64,000 nt of DNA from Pseudophaeomoniella oleicola (lineage: Eukaryota; Ascomycota; Eurotiomycetes; Phaeomoniellales; Phaeomoniellaceae): contig QWDQ01000020.1 of assembly GCA_003868215.1 (NCBI GenBank), positions 335,308-399,307 of the forward strand. Direction: 5' to 3'. Every line of letters begins with the position of its first letter. Positions within the stretch are counted from its first letter, which is position 1. This document shows positions 42,071 through 52,878 of this stretch, piece by piece. The notes under the pieces were generated by a model. That model saw only the letters and a list, made by a program, of their open reading frames with translations, was not told where the DNA came from and did no database searches. A program made the translations under genes and the position numbers.

Positions 42071-43660
42071 CTAGTATCCCATCCCATAGCTCCGTACCCT
42101 ACTGAAGACGAATGCGCGGTCATTCTTTAATTGGAATTCCGCCCAGTCGTTCGTCAGATTGTTGTAGCTCCAGAACCCTTTCCATTGCAGCTTGTTGTTC
42201 TTGACGGCTGTCTTCGATCGGCTGCTGGATTTCAGAGATAGATGCATCGTGTACATGTACCTCGGACCGACCCCTTCCGTCTCGATGTGTAGATCACCTT
42301 CTTCCGCGTTCGTCTTCGTAGCGATTTCTTGGTCTTCGCGATCGACGGACGGGTGGCAAAGGCGCCATCTTCCACGTAGGGCGTGTTTCATAAGCGCTTG
42401 AGCGGAAGGAGCTAGATGCGGTGCAGGAGCCGTACCAGCGATACCTGGAGGTGCCGAAATCACGTTGGATATCTGATGTTCCTTCGGATAGAGTTTGATG
42501 AGTTCTAGGTTATCCTTCGTTAAATGATGCACAACCTCTGCAGGCTCATGTGTCGTCAAAAGGGATAGAACGGAGCCGTCTCGAAAGAAACGGAGATATC
42601 GGTAATAGGTCACGATATGCACGGGAGAATTCCAGACAGCTGAAGTTGCAGAACCGTGACCTGCACGAGTGTAGTTGACGGTGGAGATATAGACACCGTT
42701 GAATCGAATTCGTGGATGACTGCGGAATACCTCCCGCCAGTCGTCCGGTGGCTCCTCGACCAGTCTCTTTATCTGTTCTGGAACCTGGTTTTCCCGGAAA
42801 TCCAACGATCGGTATATCATGGGATGACCTAGTACATCGCAACAGAAGTCATATTTTTGGCTAGCCAAGCCGAATTCTGGCCCTAGGGTCACTCGTCTCC
42901 AGACAGCCTTGTCCGTGAATACATCGTACGCGAATCGTTTACAGACCAAAGCGAGGCGTACGAAGACAGCAGGGTCTATAACAGCGACCTGGAGGTAGAT
43001 CTCATGCAGGATGTCCAAAGGTATGTTCTGGATGGGACATGGCGGTGGAATATCGCCCTCAATGATTGGATCGGCTGGTGGAACCAGTAGTCCCGCGAAG
43101 CTTGCAATAAGATCAGGTAGGGACAGAAGAGCACTGCGAGTCTGGGCAGTTGATGTAGATATGCCCACGCTGTCAGCCTTCTTGGATTGTGCAGGTTTAT
43201 GGGATTTCCAAGCCGCAGCAAAATGTTTATCCTTGTATGCTTGGTCAACCTTGGAGTCGAGACGATAAGCACGTCTGTAGTGAGCAACGCTGTCACCCAG
43301 TTTGCCTTCAATCTCTTTCTCAACAGCTCTTTCAAAATGCTCTAGAGCTGACTGTGGCTCAGCAACAGCTTTCAGCTTGAATTCATCGTCTTCTGCACCC
43401 TTCACTCTCAATTGGTCGAATTGAGACGGAAGGCTATCGGTGTTATCTTCATCCTCTGGCTCGGGATCATCTCTTTGATCCGCAGCTGGATGATGTGTTG
43501 GTGGTCTGACCCTATTGCTCCGTGACCTTTGAGTAGCAGCCTCTGAAGAAGCTGTCCTATCTACTATCGGAGCCCGGCTCGTTCGCTTAGCATTCGAGCG
43601 AGCATTTACCTCTTGTCGCCACTGCTGACGAAACTGCTCCAGAGCAGAGTTGTCCTCCAT
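42071..43660 (-). CDS. F-box protein, FBXO9/Pof7/Hrt3 type
   Basis: Substrate-receptor subunit of an SCF ubiquitin ligase. 529 residues, single exon. Disordered N-terminus with an acidic stretch; a TPR/MIT-like helical pair at about 105-150 (ALEHFERAVEKEIEGKLGDSVAHYRRA style); F-box at about 210-260 (IPLDILHEIYLQ, LALVCKRFAYDVFTDKAVWR); and the large C-terminal domain with VHIVTYYRYLRFFRDGSVLSLLTTHEP and GFWSYNNLTNDW. This domain order is the signature of human FBXO9, fission-yeast Pof7 and budding-yeast Hrt3. FBXO9 acts in turnover of TOR-pathway adaptors in animals; substrates here are unknown. The gene is divergent from Mtm1. Confidence 0.85.
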   Translation of the reverse strand: MEDNSALEQFRQQWRQEVNARSNAKRTSRAPIVDRTASSEAATQRSRSNRVRPPTHHPAADQRDDPEPEDEDNTDSLPSQFDQLRVKGAEDDEFKLKAVAEPQSALEHFERAVEKEIEGKLGDSVAHYRRAYRLDSKVDQAYKDKHFAAAWKSHKPAQSKKADSVGISTSTAQTRSALLSLPDLIASFAGLLVPPADPIIEGDIPPPCPIQNIPLDILHEIYLQVAVIDPAVFVRLALVCKRFAYDVFTDKAVWRRVTLGPEFGLASQKYDFCCDVLGHPMIYRSLDFRENQVPEQIKRLVEEPPDDWREVFRSHPRIRFNGVYISTVNYTRAGHGSATSAVWNSPVHIVTYYRYLRFFRDGSVLSLLTTHEPAEVVHHLTKDNLELIKLYPKEHQISNVISAPPGIAGTAPAPHLAPSAQALMKHALRGRWRLCHPSVDREDQEIATKTNAEEGDLHIETEGVGPRYMYTMHLSLKSSSRSKTAVKNNKLQWKGFWSYNNLTNDWAEFQLKNDRAFVFSRVRSYGMGY

Positions 43661-44062
43661 GTTGGAGGCTTGCAGAATGAAAGACGCAAGCTACCTCAGA
43701 GGCATTTTCTTTATTTTTCAGAAATTAAGGTGCCTGAAATACATAGGCTGGTTGTAAGGATATAGTCTAAACAATCTATACGCAAAGGAGAGATGGAAAT
43801 GATTGTCGTTGACTCGTCGTCTATGATGACTCGGCATTGTTGCTTTTCCTTATCACCGCGATAAGCGGCGATAGACTTTGGGAATTCCCGAGGACGGAGC
43901 AGCGTCTGCTCCAAAAATGTTTCCTATTTGACATCACCACTCATTCATTGCCCCAGCACATAATAGCAATCTCCCTTTTTACAGCTGCTCACTCATATCT
44001 AAGAGACCCCTCGTGCTTTTCAACTTCGCTCCCTCTCCTCAACTGCTTCGGAACGTCAATTA
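43661..44062. promoter_or_regulatory. Divergent promoter, F-box / Mtm1
   Basis: This 400-bp spacer lies between two start codons on opposite strands. I see no distinctive element. Confidence 0.4.
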
Positions 44063-45530
44063 ATGTCCGCCTTCGCGGCAGACGCATCTCAAGCGCAAAA
44101 TCAATCTTTATCGCATCCGGACAATTCGTACGGAGTAGGGGGTGGGCAGAATCATGACAGGATACACGGCGCAGATGATAATATGGCTGGAACAAATACC
44201 GGCGCTAGCAGTCCGGCAGACGAGGTAACTATCACGCAGAGGATGACCAGTGCGACACTGGGCAGTGTCATTACCTCTCTCCTCGGTAGGTCGCGTCGAA
44301 GGCAAAAGGCATTGGGAGTCCTTCACTGACAATATTATGACAGCCACACCCCTCGACGTGGTTCGCATTCGTCTACAGTCACAGCAACACTCACACTCAA
44401 CGTCCGCATTGCGCTTTTCTCCCTATTCAACCTCTTTCCAAAAACTTCCGACCGACCTCGGAGTGACTGCATGCTGCAGAGAAGTTTTCTGGGTCGGCGA
44501 TAATGCACCCTACTGTTTTGCCGGGCCTTCGCAGGGCGATGGAAGAACTGCAGCTTTGAACGCTTCCGATTGTGCTGTTGAAGAGAGACAACGAAGAATA
44601 TTTACCTCCACCTTGGACGGCTTACGGAAGATCGCAAAGAATGAAGGGCCGCTCACATTATGGCGAGGTCTCTCCCCAACCCTTGTCATGGCTGTCCCTG
44701 CCAACGTCATTTATTTTACTGGCTATGACTGGCTACGGTTCTCCCCTACGAGTCCGGTGAATCGTGTTGCCAGCGATGCCTACTCACCCCTTATCGCTGG
44801 CACTGTAGCTCGAATGGCCGCAGCAGTGGTAGTCTCTCCGATTGAGATGTTTCGAACTCGAATGCAAGCTGCACATAGTAGCGGGACAGGTCTATTCCGC
44901 GAGACTTTGCAGGGTCTGCACCAAATGACTAAGACGCAAGGTTATGCATCTCTCTGGCGGGGGCTTACGTTGACTATGTGGCGTGATGTTCCATTCTCTG
45001 GCATCTACTGGTGGGGTTACGAAGCCGTGAGGAATATAATAACTGATGCCCGCATCAAAGCCCATAGCGATACCAGCTCAGAGCCTCTGGTTCGGACCGA
45101 TGTCGGGCTCACGCAGTCTAGCCACCAACGGCGAGACTCTCAATTGCAAACAAAACCCATGACGACGTTCATCGACTCTTTCATCGCTGGCAGTGTATCT
45201 GGTGCCACTGCTGCCTTAATCACGACGCCCTTTGATGTTGGCAAGACACGTCAACAAGTCTCTCGACACGGAAACAATGAGCCGAAACCTGCCACGAAAG
45301 CAACTGGAACCTCCATCCCCAAAAAGGCCCCGGAGCAACTTTCGATGCCTAAATTTCTCTACCATATCCTCCAGACCGAGGGTATGAGTGGACTGTTCAA
45401 AGGCTGGGCGGCTAGGTGCCTTAAAGTTGCACCTAGCTGTGGTATTATGATCAGCAGTTATGAAATCGGAAAGCGATGGGCGAGGATCATGAACGAGCAC
45501 AAAGAGCACAAACATGAGGAAGCTCTTTGA
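44063..45530 (+). CDS. MTM1: Mitochondrial carrier Mtm1 (SLC25A39/40 type)
   Basis: Inner-membrane carrier. Two exons, 44063-44285 and 44344-45530, 58-nt intron; the junction makes TSLLATPLDVVRIRLQSQ, the first carrier signature. Three carrier signatures are seen: PLDVVRIR, PIEMFRTR and PFDVGKTR, each preceding the usual Gly-x-x-Gly and FKG/WRG helix motifs (LWRGL, SLWRGL, LFKGWAARCLK). The ACCREVFW...YC segment in loop 1 carries the Cys pattern of Mtm1/SLC25A39, which in animals imports glutathione and in yeast affects manganese use by Sod2 and iron-sulfur metabolism. A long variable insertion lies between repeats 2 and 3. Orthology is good; the transported solute in this fungus is inferred. 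Confidence 0.9.
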
Positions 45531-46114
45531 GTTCAAAAGAGGGCCGGCTTTGCGGCTTTGCGGCTTTTTCAAATCAGTATCAGAATCTACGGGCTGATAC
45601 TTTTCCCTGTACTACTACTATTACTACTACTAGGGTACTTCTCACGAACTAATGTTGACTATTTCTTTCCCTCTGCTTCAAATTATTCCAGTTCTTCTAG
45701 GTTCCTGAGTAATTTCTGGCATTTCTGAATTTCATATCTCGTGGCGGGAAACAGGTAAGTTATGGAGAGCGTGGGAGTCGACGATTTCTGTTGGGAGGTG
45801 AATATTTTTGTGCCGTTGTTAATTCGTCTTTATTGGAAGATGGGATTTATAGTATCGAATAACGGGGGGCACACTGCACTGAGGTTAGGAAGCAACCGGC
45901 TTGAATGATTAATACATTTTACTTTTATGAGGGCATGTGTCTTGTAATATTTAGATATATTATTTCCTCGGTGCGGTGTCTTCGGCGTTCCTCGGTTGCT
46001 CATTAGCCATGTATTAAAATAATGCAAATCGTACAGGGGGTATCTAGCGAATTTTCTTTTTGAACAAGCAATAAAGACAATGACAAGCACGCCTGGACCG
46101 TTGTGTTCAGTAAG
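45531..46114. other. Convergent 3' spacer
   Basis: Contains a short GCGGCTTT direct repeat just after the Mtm1 stop codon and (TAC)n near 45615. No gene seen. Confidence 0.45.
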
Positions 46115-47575
46115 TTAGTGAAATTGGGTGAGAAACTCCGGGAAATCATCTTCCTCAATCTCATCAGGGTGGACATATCGCAGATCGCTCTCCAGCGGGT
46201 TGGTCAAGAGACCAAATTCCGAAAACTCGTCTGACATGTCGTCGTCATCGAACTCCATGTCCTCAGTAGCCGAACAAATGTAGAAATTCAAGTCATCAGA
46301 AAGAGTATTCCAGTCATCGCCAACGCCGTCAACATTGAAACTCCTCATTTCCCAGTTCTCGTCTGGCAGGTTTCCTCGCAAAGATTCTGTGAAGGTCGCG
46401 TCCTCAAGCGAAAAGCACATCCTCATTCTGCGTGTGATAGCAATCCATGATCCTTCCGTCAAAACAGAGTTGCTGAAACGGACACATCGGAGATTCTGGT
46501 CATGACGCTTCAGAAAATCGAACAAAAAAACTGCCGTAGTTGCGAATTGTTGCAATGTGATCTCTTTGAGGTTGGGCCACTTATGGTCACCGACAATGTG
46601 GTCCGTCGAGATTTTGGTAGAACATGGACAATCATCGAATGAGACCCATAGCTTCTGTAGATTTGGCATATGCGACAGTAGCAAGGGAAGTCCGCCGTCT
46701 TTCACAGTCGCGTAGCAGACGTCGCTGCCATCATCGTCATGGAGTCTTTCCACTCTAGCTGCATCGAGCTTGAAGTTAAGACAGCAGTCGTTGATCTTCT
46801 CCAGGTTGTATTTGATTGATGTTACCATTATCGAGAGCTTTGGCATCCGCAAAACTTCAGGGCTGATATAGCAAATCTTAAGCGACTCAAGCTGCACTTT
46901 TGTGCCTGCAAGAGGAGAGAGATAGTGACCGAGTTGGCTGACCGTGATGGCAGTGTCAGGTTTTGTAGGAGGTGTGATGCCTAGATCTTTGAATCTGGCC
47001 ATGAATCTCTGACTGTATGCATGACAACAGGTAGGTCTTGCAGTGAATACCAGCTGTCGCAAATTGGGAAAGCATTTCATAACCTTGCTCAACACATCGT
47101 TTTCAATGCCGTTCTTGATATCCTGCTGTTGTGCAGCGCAGACCGTGGCATACGAACGCATCTTGGTGCCAATCTGCCTCGTGGAAAGCGAATTGACGCC
47201 ACGACGCCATTTCTGTTCATTCCTCCAGTAAAGTCGAACCTCACGTTCAGTGGCATCTGGATCTGGCGGTTCAGGACGGCCCCCATGTGGATGATCTCTA
47301 TTCATGACATCTTTGAACAGCTTGACCGATTTGATCTCCCGTAACAAATTTGCCTGGTAGTGAATGTCCTTGACCTGGAGACTGAAGATGGGATGTTCAG
47401 CAAGTTGGTGAAGTCGCTCAAATGACTCTGCAGAGAGGAAGAAGGACACCTCTGTGATCAGGTAATGTGCCCCAACGACAGCAAACTTCTTGTTGACAAG
47501 ACGGATTTCTTGGATCTCTTTTTGTTTCAGGTTAGCACATATGACATGCAGGATCTCTGGCGGCAAACGATCCAT
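46115..47575 (-). CDS. F-box protein with LRR-like region and acidic C-terminus
   Basis: A 486-residue intronless frame. The N-terminal F-box reads MDRLPPEILHVICANL followed by IRLVNKKFAVVGAHYL. The middle is built of irregular leucine-rich segments (LESLKICYI, LQKLWVSFDDCP, LKEITLQQF, LRCVRFSNSVL), as in fungal F-box/LRR proteins. The C-terminus is strongly acidic. It probably recruits a substrate to an SCF ligase. No ortholog is recognised; such genes are numerous and divergent in Pezizomycotina. Confidence 0.75.
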   Translation of the reverse strand: MDRLPPEILHVICANLKQKEIQEIRLVNKKFAVVGAHYLITEVSFFLSAESFERLHQLAEHPIFSLQVKDIHYQANLLREIKSVKLFKDVMNRDHPHGGRPEPPDPDATEREVRLYWRNEQKWRRGVNSLSTRQIGTKMRSYATVCAAQQQDIKNGIENDVLSKVMKCFPNLRQLVFTARPTCCHAYSQRFMARFKDLGITPPTKPDTAITVSQLGHYLSPLAGTKVQLESLKICYISPEVLRMPKLSIMVTSIKYNLEKINDCCLNFKLDAARVERLHDDDGSDVCYATVKDGGLPLLLSHMPNLQKLWVSFDDCPCSTKISTDHIVGDHKWPNLKEITLQQFATTAVFLFDFLKRHDQNLRCVRFSNSVLTEGSWIAITRRMRMCFSLEDATFTESLRGNLPDENWEMRSFNVDGVGDDWNTLSDDLNFYICSATEDMEFDDDDMSDEFSEFGLLTNPLESDLRYVHPDEIEEDDFPEFLTQFH

Positions 47576-47847
47576 CTTGGCCGCAAGGAGATAGAAGTAG
47601 AAAGATTGGCTATGTTTCGTAGATAATTTAAAGGTTCAATTGTCGTCGGAGGTCTGCCGACAATTCAGGTTGGGGTCCTAATTACGCTTTGAGGCAGGCA
47701 CACAGTTTGAGGGGACCTATCAGGCACAGAAACCACGAATCGAGAGAGATATGCTTATAATATCGTGAATACACGCCAAATGCATACCTACCTACATAGG
47801 CACCCGTTTTGCTTAAAAAGGACTTAAAAACAACGTCCCCAAGGGCA

Positions 47848-48948
47848 TCATCGCGCCTGGGAGAGATTTGACGCATGATGCGCTTGAGCTTGACTTTGAG
47901 CTTGACCTCGGCTGCTCAAGGCTTCTAACTCTGCTTTTTCCTGCTTTACGTACGTATCATCGTCACCGTCGGGACCGTCATCGTGATTGCCCGCGCCACA
48001 GACTTTGACCATGCTGAAGCCCATGCTGTCGAGGAGTTTCTGGCCGTTCGTGCCTATTGCATCCTCTTCTTGGTCTGCCTTGACGGACTCGGTTTCGGAT
48101 TCATATTCGTAATCATCTGAGTCCGAGTTCTCTTCTTCTTTCTCTTGTTTGATGGGCTGTTGTGTTGGTTGTTGCTGACTGAATCTGGCCAAGGCGGCGG
48201 CGGCACGAAGTTCCCTTCCACGCTTGCTGTTGGCAACACGTGGTTTGACGGCTGCAAATGTCCGATTGTTGATCTCGAGGGCCATGCGTGCCGAGTCGTC
48301 TTCGCCGAGCTTGACGCCGTTCTTACCGAACTTCTTTTCAATGCGTCTGTCGCGCTTTTCTTTCCATGATAGGTCGGACTTGGTGGCGGTTCGCTTTCTC
48401 TTCCGCCTTCGGCGGCTGCGAAACGTACCGCCGCAGAGGTTTAAGGGTGCGGTCTCATCGGTTGGGGTTACAGCGTTGGCTTCAATGGTTTGAAGGTCGA
48501 TGGTGCGGCCACGGCCCCAGAGACCATCGCCGGTATAGCCTTTCTCCCACAGATCTTTCAGATCCGTAGCGAATTTGTTTCTCTCGACCCAGAAAAACTT
48601 TCCGTGGTTCATCTGCACATTGTGTGCGAGCTCGTGCATCATGACCATCTGTACATGTCTGAACGGCATCCACCCGCCACCGCGGTTCTTAAGCACTAGC
48701 TGAATAATCTCTCCGTTGTTGAAGTTGCGACCGATGAATTCGCGATTTGGCTCATGCTCCTCCAGTGTCGTCACACTGAGATGGTACTTCTTCATTATCG
48801 GTAGACATATTGCGGCGACAGCGTGTAGATAGGTCTCGGCAAGCGTAGAGTTGGGTCCAGGTAGCGGTTTGACGAAGGTTATGAGGTGGTTAGGGTGGTG
48901 GGATGGTTGCGCATTGTAGCGAGTAATGCCCACAGGCATGCCGAACAC
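47848..48948 (-). CDS. WLM-domain metalloprotease, Wss1 type
   Basis: A 366-residue protein. The WLM domain covers about residues 10-170, with the zinc-metalloprotease motif HELAH at about 105-109 and third His at about 115 (HELAHNVQMNHG). It is preceded by the FVKPLPGPNSTLAETYL block and followed by GKFFWVERNKFATDLK and the small GYTGDGLWGRG motif. Yeast Wss1 degrades proteins cross-linked to DNA and works with SUMO and Cdc48; I see no obvious SHP or SUMO-interacting motif in the acidic Glu/Asp-rich tail, so this may be the second, Wss1-like paralog known in filamentous fungi. Basic KRK-type clusters near residue 190 fit nuclear localisation. Confidence 0.85.
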   Translation of the reverse strand: MFGMPVGITRYNAQPSHHPNHLITFVKPLPGPNSTLAETYLHAVAAICLPIMKKYHLSVTTLEEHEPNREFIGRNFNNGEIIQLVLKNRGGGWMPFRHVQMVMMHELAHNVQMNHGKFFWVERNKFATDLKDLWEKGYTGDGLWGRGRTIDLQTIEANAVTPTDETAPLNLCGGTFRSRRRRKRKRTATKSDLSWKEKRDRRIEKKFGKNGVKLGEDDSARMALEINNRTFAAVKPRVANSKRGRELRAAAALARFSQQQPTQQPIKQEKEEENSDSDDYEYESETESVKADQEEDAIGTNGQKLLDSMGFSMVKVCGAGNHDDGPDGDDDTYVKQEKAELEALSSRGQAQSQAQAHHASNLSQAR

Positions 48949-49903
48949 CTTCCACTATCTAAAAGACAAGATTTGGAGCCGTGGCTTTACCTATGTCTGA
49001 CCTCCGTATATGGAGTAACAGTTGGTGTTCTGAAGTTCCCTGTCGAGCGCTGGTATATTCATGTACAATGAGTTGCGACGACCATCGCCAAATTGACACG
49101 GGTTTCGCCTCTCACACAACGTCATTGGGACAACCACACGCGTTAAGAGATCTCGCCGCCCCGCGTCCCGCACATTCTTCGGAGTTTATGGTTTACACCA
49201 CGATAACGCGACGATAAGACTGGAACACTAATCGATCCTCTACTCCGCTTACCTAACGCCTTTCTCGATCAACACAAACAACATCCGATACTCTTCATGT
49301 CTCATCATTCCTTCAGATCCTCCTCCTCCTTCCACAGCATCGTTTTTCCCGCCCTTGAGGAGCCCCCATCTCCATTCCTCCTTTCATCTCGCAATTTCCA
49401 GGATCATCGCATATCCGTCGTCTTCGATCTGATGGAGTTTCGCCATGGAAAAAAGGGTGAGTTAGACGAAGTTTGATCGCCAAGTGGAATTTTTTCAGAT
49501 TGGCTGTCAACAAGATTTCTACACAGGGGAGATCGAGTAGGTACCAGGTAGGTAGCGTCGAGCATGACGAGAGATGAGATGAGGATTAAATCAAGCGAGA
49601 TTTCTCAACCGTGTTTGAGATTATCGCCAAAAGAGAGAGTGTGTATCTATAAATGTCCATGGCCGCCTCGCAGTAGTGACTTTCCTCTTTCTTTCTGATT
49701 CTACAAGCTGGTCTCTCTCTCTCTTCAATATTACCCATCTGCCACGATATTCCATTCGTTTAGGTTCTGCGAACCTGTCCCTTCATTATATTCTTTCAAT
49801 CTTCTTTCACAGCATTATACTTTTACTACTCTGACAACATTCGTTGACCGAATCACACGAATTTGCCAACAAATATCACCTCTACAAACAACCGATTACC
49901 AAG
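48949..49903. other. Intergenic, promoter of small secreted protein
   Basis: A TATAAA box is at 49648-49653 and a CT-rich stretch at 49682-49730 (CTTTCTTTCTG, CTCTCTCTCTC). This is the combination seen in strongly expressed fungal promoters, 170-250 bp ahead of the ATG at 49904. No gene recognised upstream. Confidence 0.5.
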
Positions 49904-50417
49904 ATGCTCGCCACAAAGATCCTTGTGCTACTTGCAACCCTTGCGGTCTCCACCTCCGCCCATCCTTACTTCGTCTCCCGTGAAAACACGTCAGTGGACC
50001 CGAACGCTGTTACGGACGTCGACTGCGGAGACGCAGATGTGTAAGTTCCTCTGTCCTGCCTCTTCCAAAAATCCGTCCTCACCGCCATCACCTTCCATTT
50101 ACTAACCCTTCATCCCCCGCCCTCACAGCACAATAGCAACCCACGACCAAAATGTAGCTCTACTCCAAATCTGCGGCGGCATCGCCGGCACGATCGAAAA
50201 ATGCGGCGGATCACCCGCATCGACCGTCGGCGAGAGCGGCACCGCCAAGTTCACGCTGACAGCCCCCGAAGGCGCTACGATCAACGTGTCCAAGGGACGC
50301 TGGGAAGGGTGCATCAGGGCTGCGAGGGCGGTGTGTCCGACGGGAGAGTTCGCGGCGACTTGTGTGGGAGGGGTTACGAGTGGGGCGGGATTCGATTTTG
50401 TGTTGGAAGGGCAGTGA
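49904..50417 (+). CDS. Small secreted Cys-containing protein
   Basis: Two exons, 49904-50040 and 50129-50417, with an 88-nt intron that splits a Val codon. The 141-residue product has a clear signal peptide (KILVLLATLAVSTSA, cleavage expected before HPYF). About six Cys follow (DVDCGD, QICGG, EKCGG, EGCI, AVCP, ATCVG), enough for three disulfides. No domain recognised. Small secreted Cys-rich proteins of this sort are typical candidate effectors or cell-surface proteins of plant-associated fungi; no claim of activity is made. A strong TATA/CT-rich promoter lies upstream. Confidence 0.65.
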
Positions 50418-50794
50418 GTGTGTGAGTGTGTGAGTGGGTGGGTGGGGTAGGTGGCAAAGAGCAGGCAAGCAAGTCAATCGTACAGTGACGAGGAAGGACC
50501 CCATGCACGCACGGGATGTATAGAGCTCAGAGAGGCGTGGAGGGGAAGAAACATGCCAGACTATCTATGCAAACCCCAGTAATAAAACAAGGACTGTCCA
50601 CGACACGACAGAAACCAAGAAGGGAGACATGTTACTGGCAAAAATACATGCATAACTTAGGACATCTTCTACAAATGCTCCTGTTCCTACAATCCATGCA
50701 AACTTACATCTGGTTTTCAATATTGATACTCGCTGTCATCGCCTTTGAATGAAACCACTCTTTTCCTTCTCATCTTTGTTTCCTCCGTGGATGG
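50418..50794. other. Convergent spacer
   Basis: Contains a GTGAGTGTGTGAGTGGGTGG repeat just after the stop codon. No gene seen. Confidence 0.45.
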
Positions 50795-52480
50795 TCACTG
50801 GTTGCGCCAGTATCCCCATCGCCCTGTAAGTTGATTTCCACCCAGACAGCTGGGTCGTAGATGGTCCTCCTCAGTCCCAAATGGCCAGATTGCCGTGAAG
50901 CAGATTTCGTTGTATTGACAGCCACGGCATTGCTTCCAGGTAGTCCACTGTAATCTTCCAACAAGATCCTTGAAGAGACTTCTGGTGAGCTCAAAGGATG
51001 ATGGGGCTGGCATGGGGACCTGCGACGCCGCACTCAGGGTTTCGCAGATGGCGGTAGACACTCCCAGGACAGCATCTGCAGCAAGGGAAGCGGGATATGA
51101 TGATAATGGAGGAAGGAAATGATTGGCACAGCGAATAGTCTCAGCGGTAGCGTTGCGGTCATCGTGGTCGAGGAATGGGCGAAGAATAGACTCGACTTCA
51201 TAACCGATCTCTTCTTGGGTGGAGAAATCGCCGTATGCGAGTTCATGAAGTCGGTCGCTGTAACGAGTGACGATCATGTCTGTTACCGCTTGCCAGTCAA
51301 TGGTAGACGTCTGTGACGTGTCGGCATCTTTGATCATCTGGTCGAAATCATTGAACATGGCCTTTCTCAAGGCGCTAGGAAGTCCGTTCAGGCGCGGCAT
51401 ACGATCTTCATCGCCCGGTTTACCAGCGAGAAGATCTTCCTCATCAGCATACTGCCAGGCTGAGACCATCTGCTCGTAATCGACGAAGGCACGTGCTCTG
51501 CCAATCCCCTGGCCACCAAGGCCGTGATAGCGCGCTGTGATAGCCTTCCAGAAGCCAAGCGAAATATATCCGTCCGTGCCGTTATAATATTCAACCTCAC
51601 TGTTCGATTTCGTTACCCGAACTTCTTCCAGTGTGTCTTCAAAGTCACACATGATTATCTCAAAGCCATGCTCCATCCTGAGGAAGCCATCAACCTTACC
51701 ATTCCACCTCTCACGCGCAAGGTCGTTACAGAGATAACGGCCGCGATCATAATCGTTCATGCGCTGCAAATCGTCGTTGTCCACTTGTAGAACAAAGTCT
51801 TGGGAATCGAGGGTGCCTTTGTCGGTCTTTGCTGCAGACTGCCCATCTATATAGACCAAACTAATTGGACGGCGTGTGAGATATGTGTGAAAGTAGCCAG
51901 GTCTCAGACGCCAAGGACGTCCGGTTTTCTGGGGAGGAGATTGAAGAGGATGCTGTGCAGCTTCAGCGTGACCACGGTTTGCTTCTTCGGGCGATAATGG
52001 TACTGAAGGCATATCGAAACCTAGATAGCCTGGCCACATCCTGATTGGACGCTCTTCAGCTCCTTCTACTAGAGGCGTAACATCATCTGGTGCATTCTCC
52101 ACTGACCACTCCGAGTTTCCATCAGCAGTATTCGGCGGTGGAGGTGCCCTATCTACCCTCCAAGCGAAATTCAAGGCATGCTCGGGTTCGAAAGCGAGCC
52201 ATTCCATCCCCTTGACAGGGGCTTTGTTGCCTGAACCATGATAGAGTTCGATTCCAGCTGGGATGTGAGCAAGGAACAGTGACATCCCATTGTGATTCAA
52301 AGAGGACCCCCATTGACGCAATGACGAGTGAATCGCGTTGAAAATGCGTGGGGCATTTTGATTTGCGAAAGAAGGTGTCTCCCTCTGTTGACTATCGCGT
52401 TCTGCAGCGGTATCTATCGGTGTCGCTGACACGTACAAGAAAGCAATAGCTATAAGGCCGATAAGGAAGTTGAAAAGCAT
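50795..52480 (-). CDS. Conserved secreted protein of unknown function
   Basis: A 561-residue intronless frame starting with a signal peptide or signal anchor (LFNFLIGLIAIAFLYVSA). The mature part opens with RIFNAIHSSLRQWGSSLNHNG, then FLAHIPAGIELYHG and WLAFEPEHALNFA, blocks I recall as conserved across ascomycete secreted proteins of unknown function. Later blocks SLVYIDGQSAAKTDKGTLDSQD and GFLRMEHGFEIIMCDF continue the same family. The His/Gly LYHG followed by EPEHA pattern recalls the start of ADP-ribosyltransferase-like folds, but I cannot establish a catalytic site. C-terminus holds a Cys pair near CRGCQ. Function unknown. Confidence 0.65.
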   Translation of the reverse strand: MLFNFLIGLIAIAFLYVSATPIDTAAERDSQQRETPSFANQNAPRIFNAIHSSLRQWGSSLNHNGMSLFLAHIPAGIELYHGSGNKAPVKGMEWLAFEPEHALNFAWRVDRAPPPPNTADGNSEWSVENAPDDVTPLVEGAEERPIRMWPGYLGFDMPSVPLSPEEANRGHAEAAQHPLQSPPQKTGRPWRLRPGYFHTYLTRRPISLVYIDGQSAAKTDKGTLDSQDFVLQVDNDDLQRMNDYDRGRYLCNDLARERWNGKVDGFLRMEHGFEIIMCDFEDTLEEVRVTKSNSEVEYYNGTDGYISLGFWKAITARYHGLGGQGIGRARAFVDYEQMVSAWQYADEEDLLAGKPGDEDRMPRLNGLPSALRKAMFNDFDQMIKDADTSQTSTIDWQAVTDMIVTRYSDRLHELAYGDFSTQEEIGYEVESILRPFLDHDDRNATAETIRCANHFLPPLSSYPASLAADAVLGVSTAICETLSAASQVPMPAPSSFELTRSLFKDLVGRLQWTTWKQCRGCQYNEICFTAIWPFGTEEDHLRPSCLGGNQLTGRWGYWRNQ

Positions 52481-52832
52481 TCTCGTCCCTTATGTTTTGT
52501 TCGATGTTAGAAATGGTAGGTAGATGATGCAAATTAGGCAGATCTGGAACCAATCGACTCAGGGATCACGAGTCGAGCAAGTGAGGACTATTATACTCGC
52601 GGAAAGCGAAGCTGCTGAGGATCAAACCACGAAACAACACATTCTTCGATCGGTATCATCAAGCAAGTACACCGGACAACAGACAGGTTCATAAATCCAA
52701 TATCAACAAAATAGAAAAGACGAAAAGAAGGCGAGCTGCCCTTTTGCATTATAGTAAGTAAGGGATTACGCGGCGGCAGTCAGATTTACATCGATCGAAA
52801 TGAGATCGCTTTGATGGGGCGACTTCACATAC

Positions 52833-52878
<46 letters not shown>

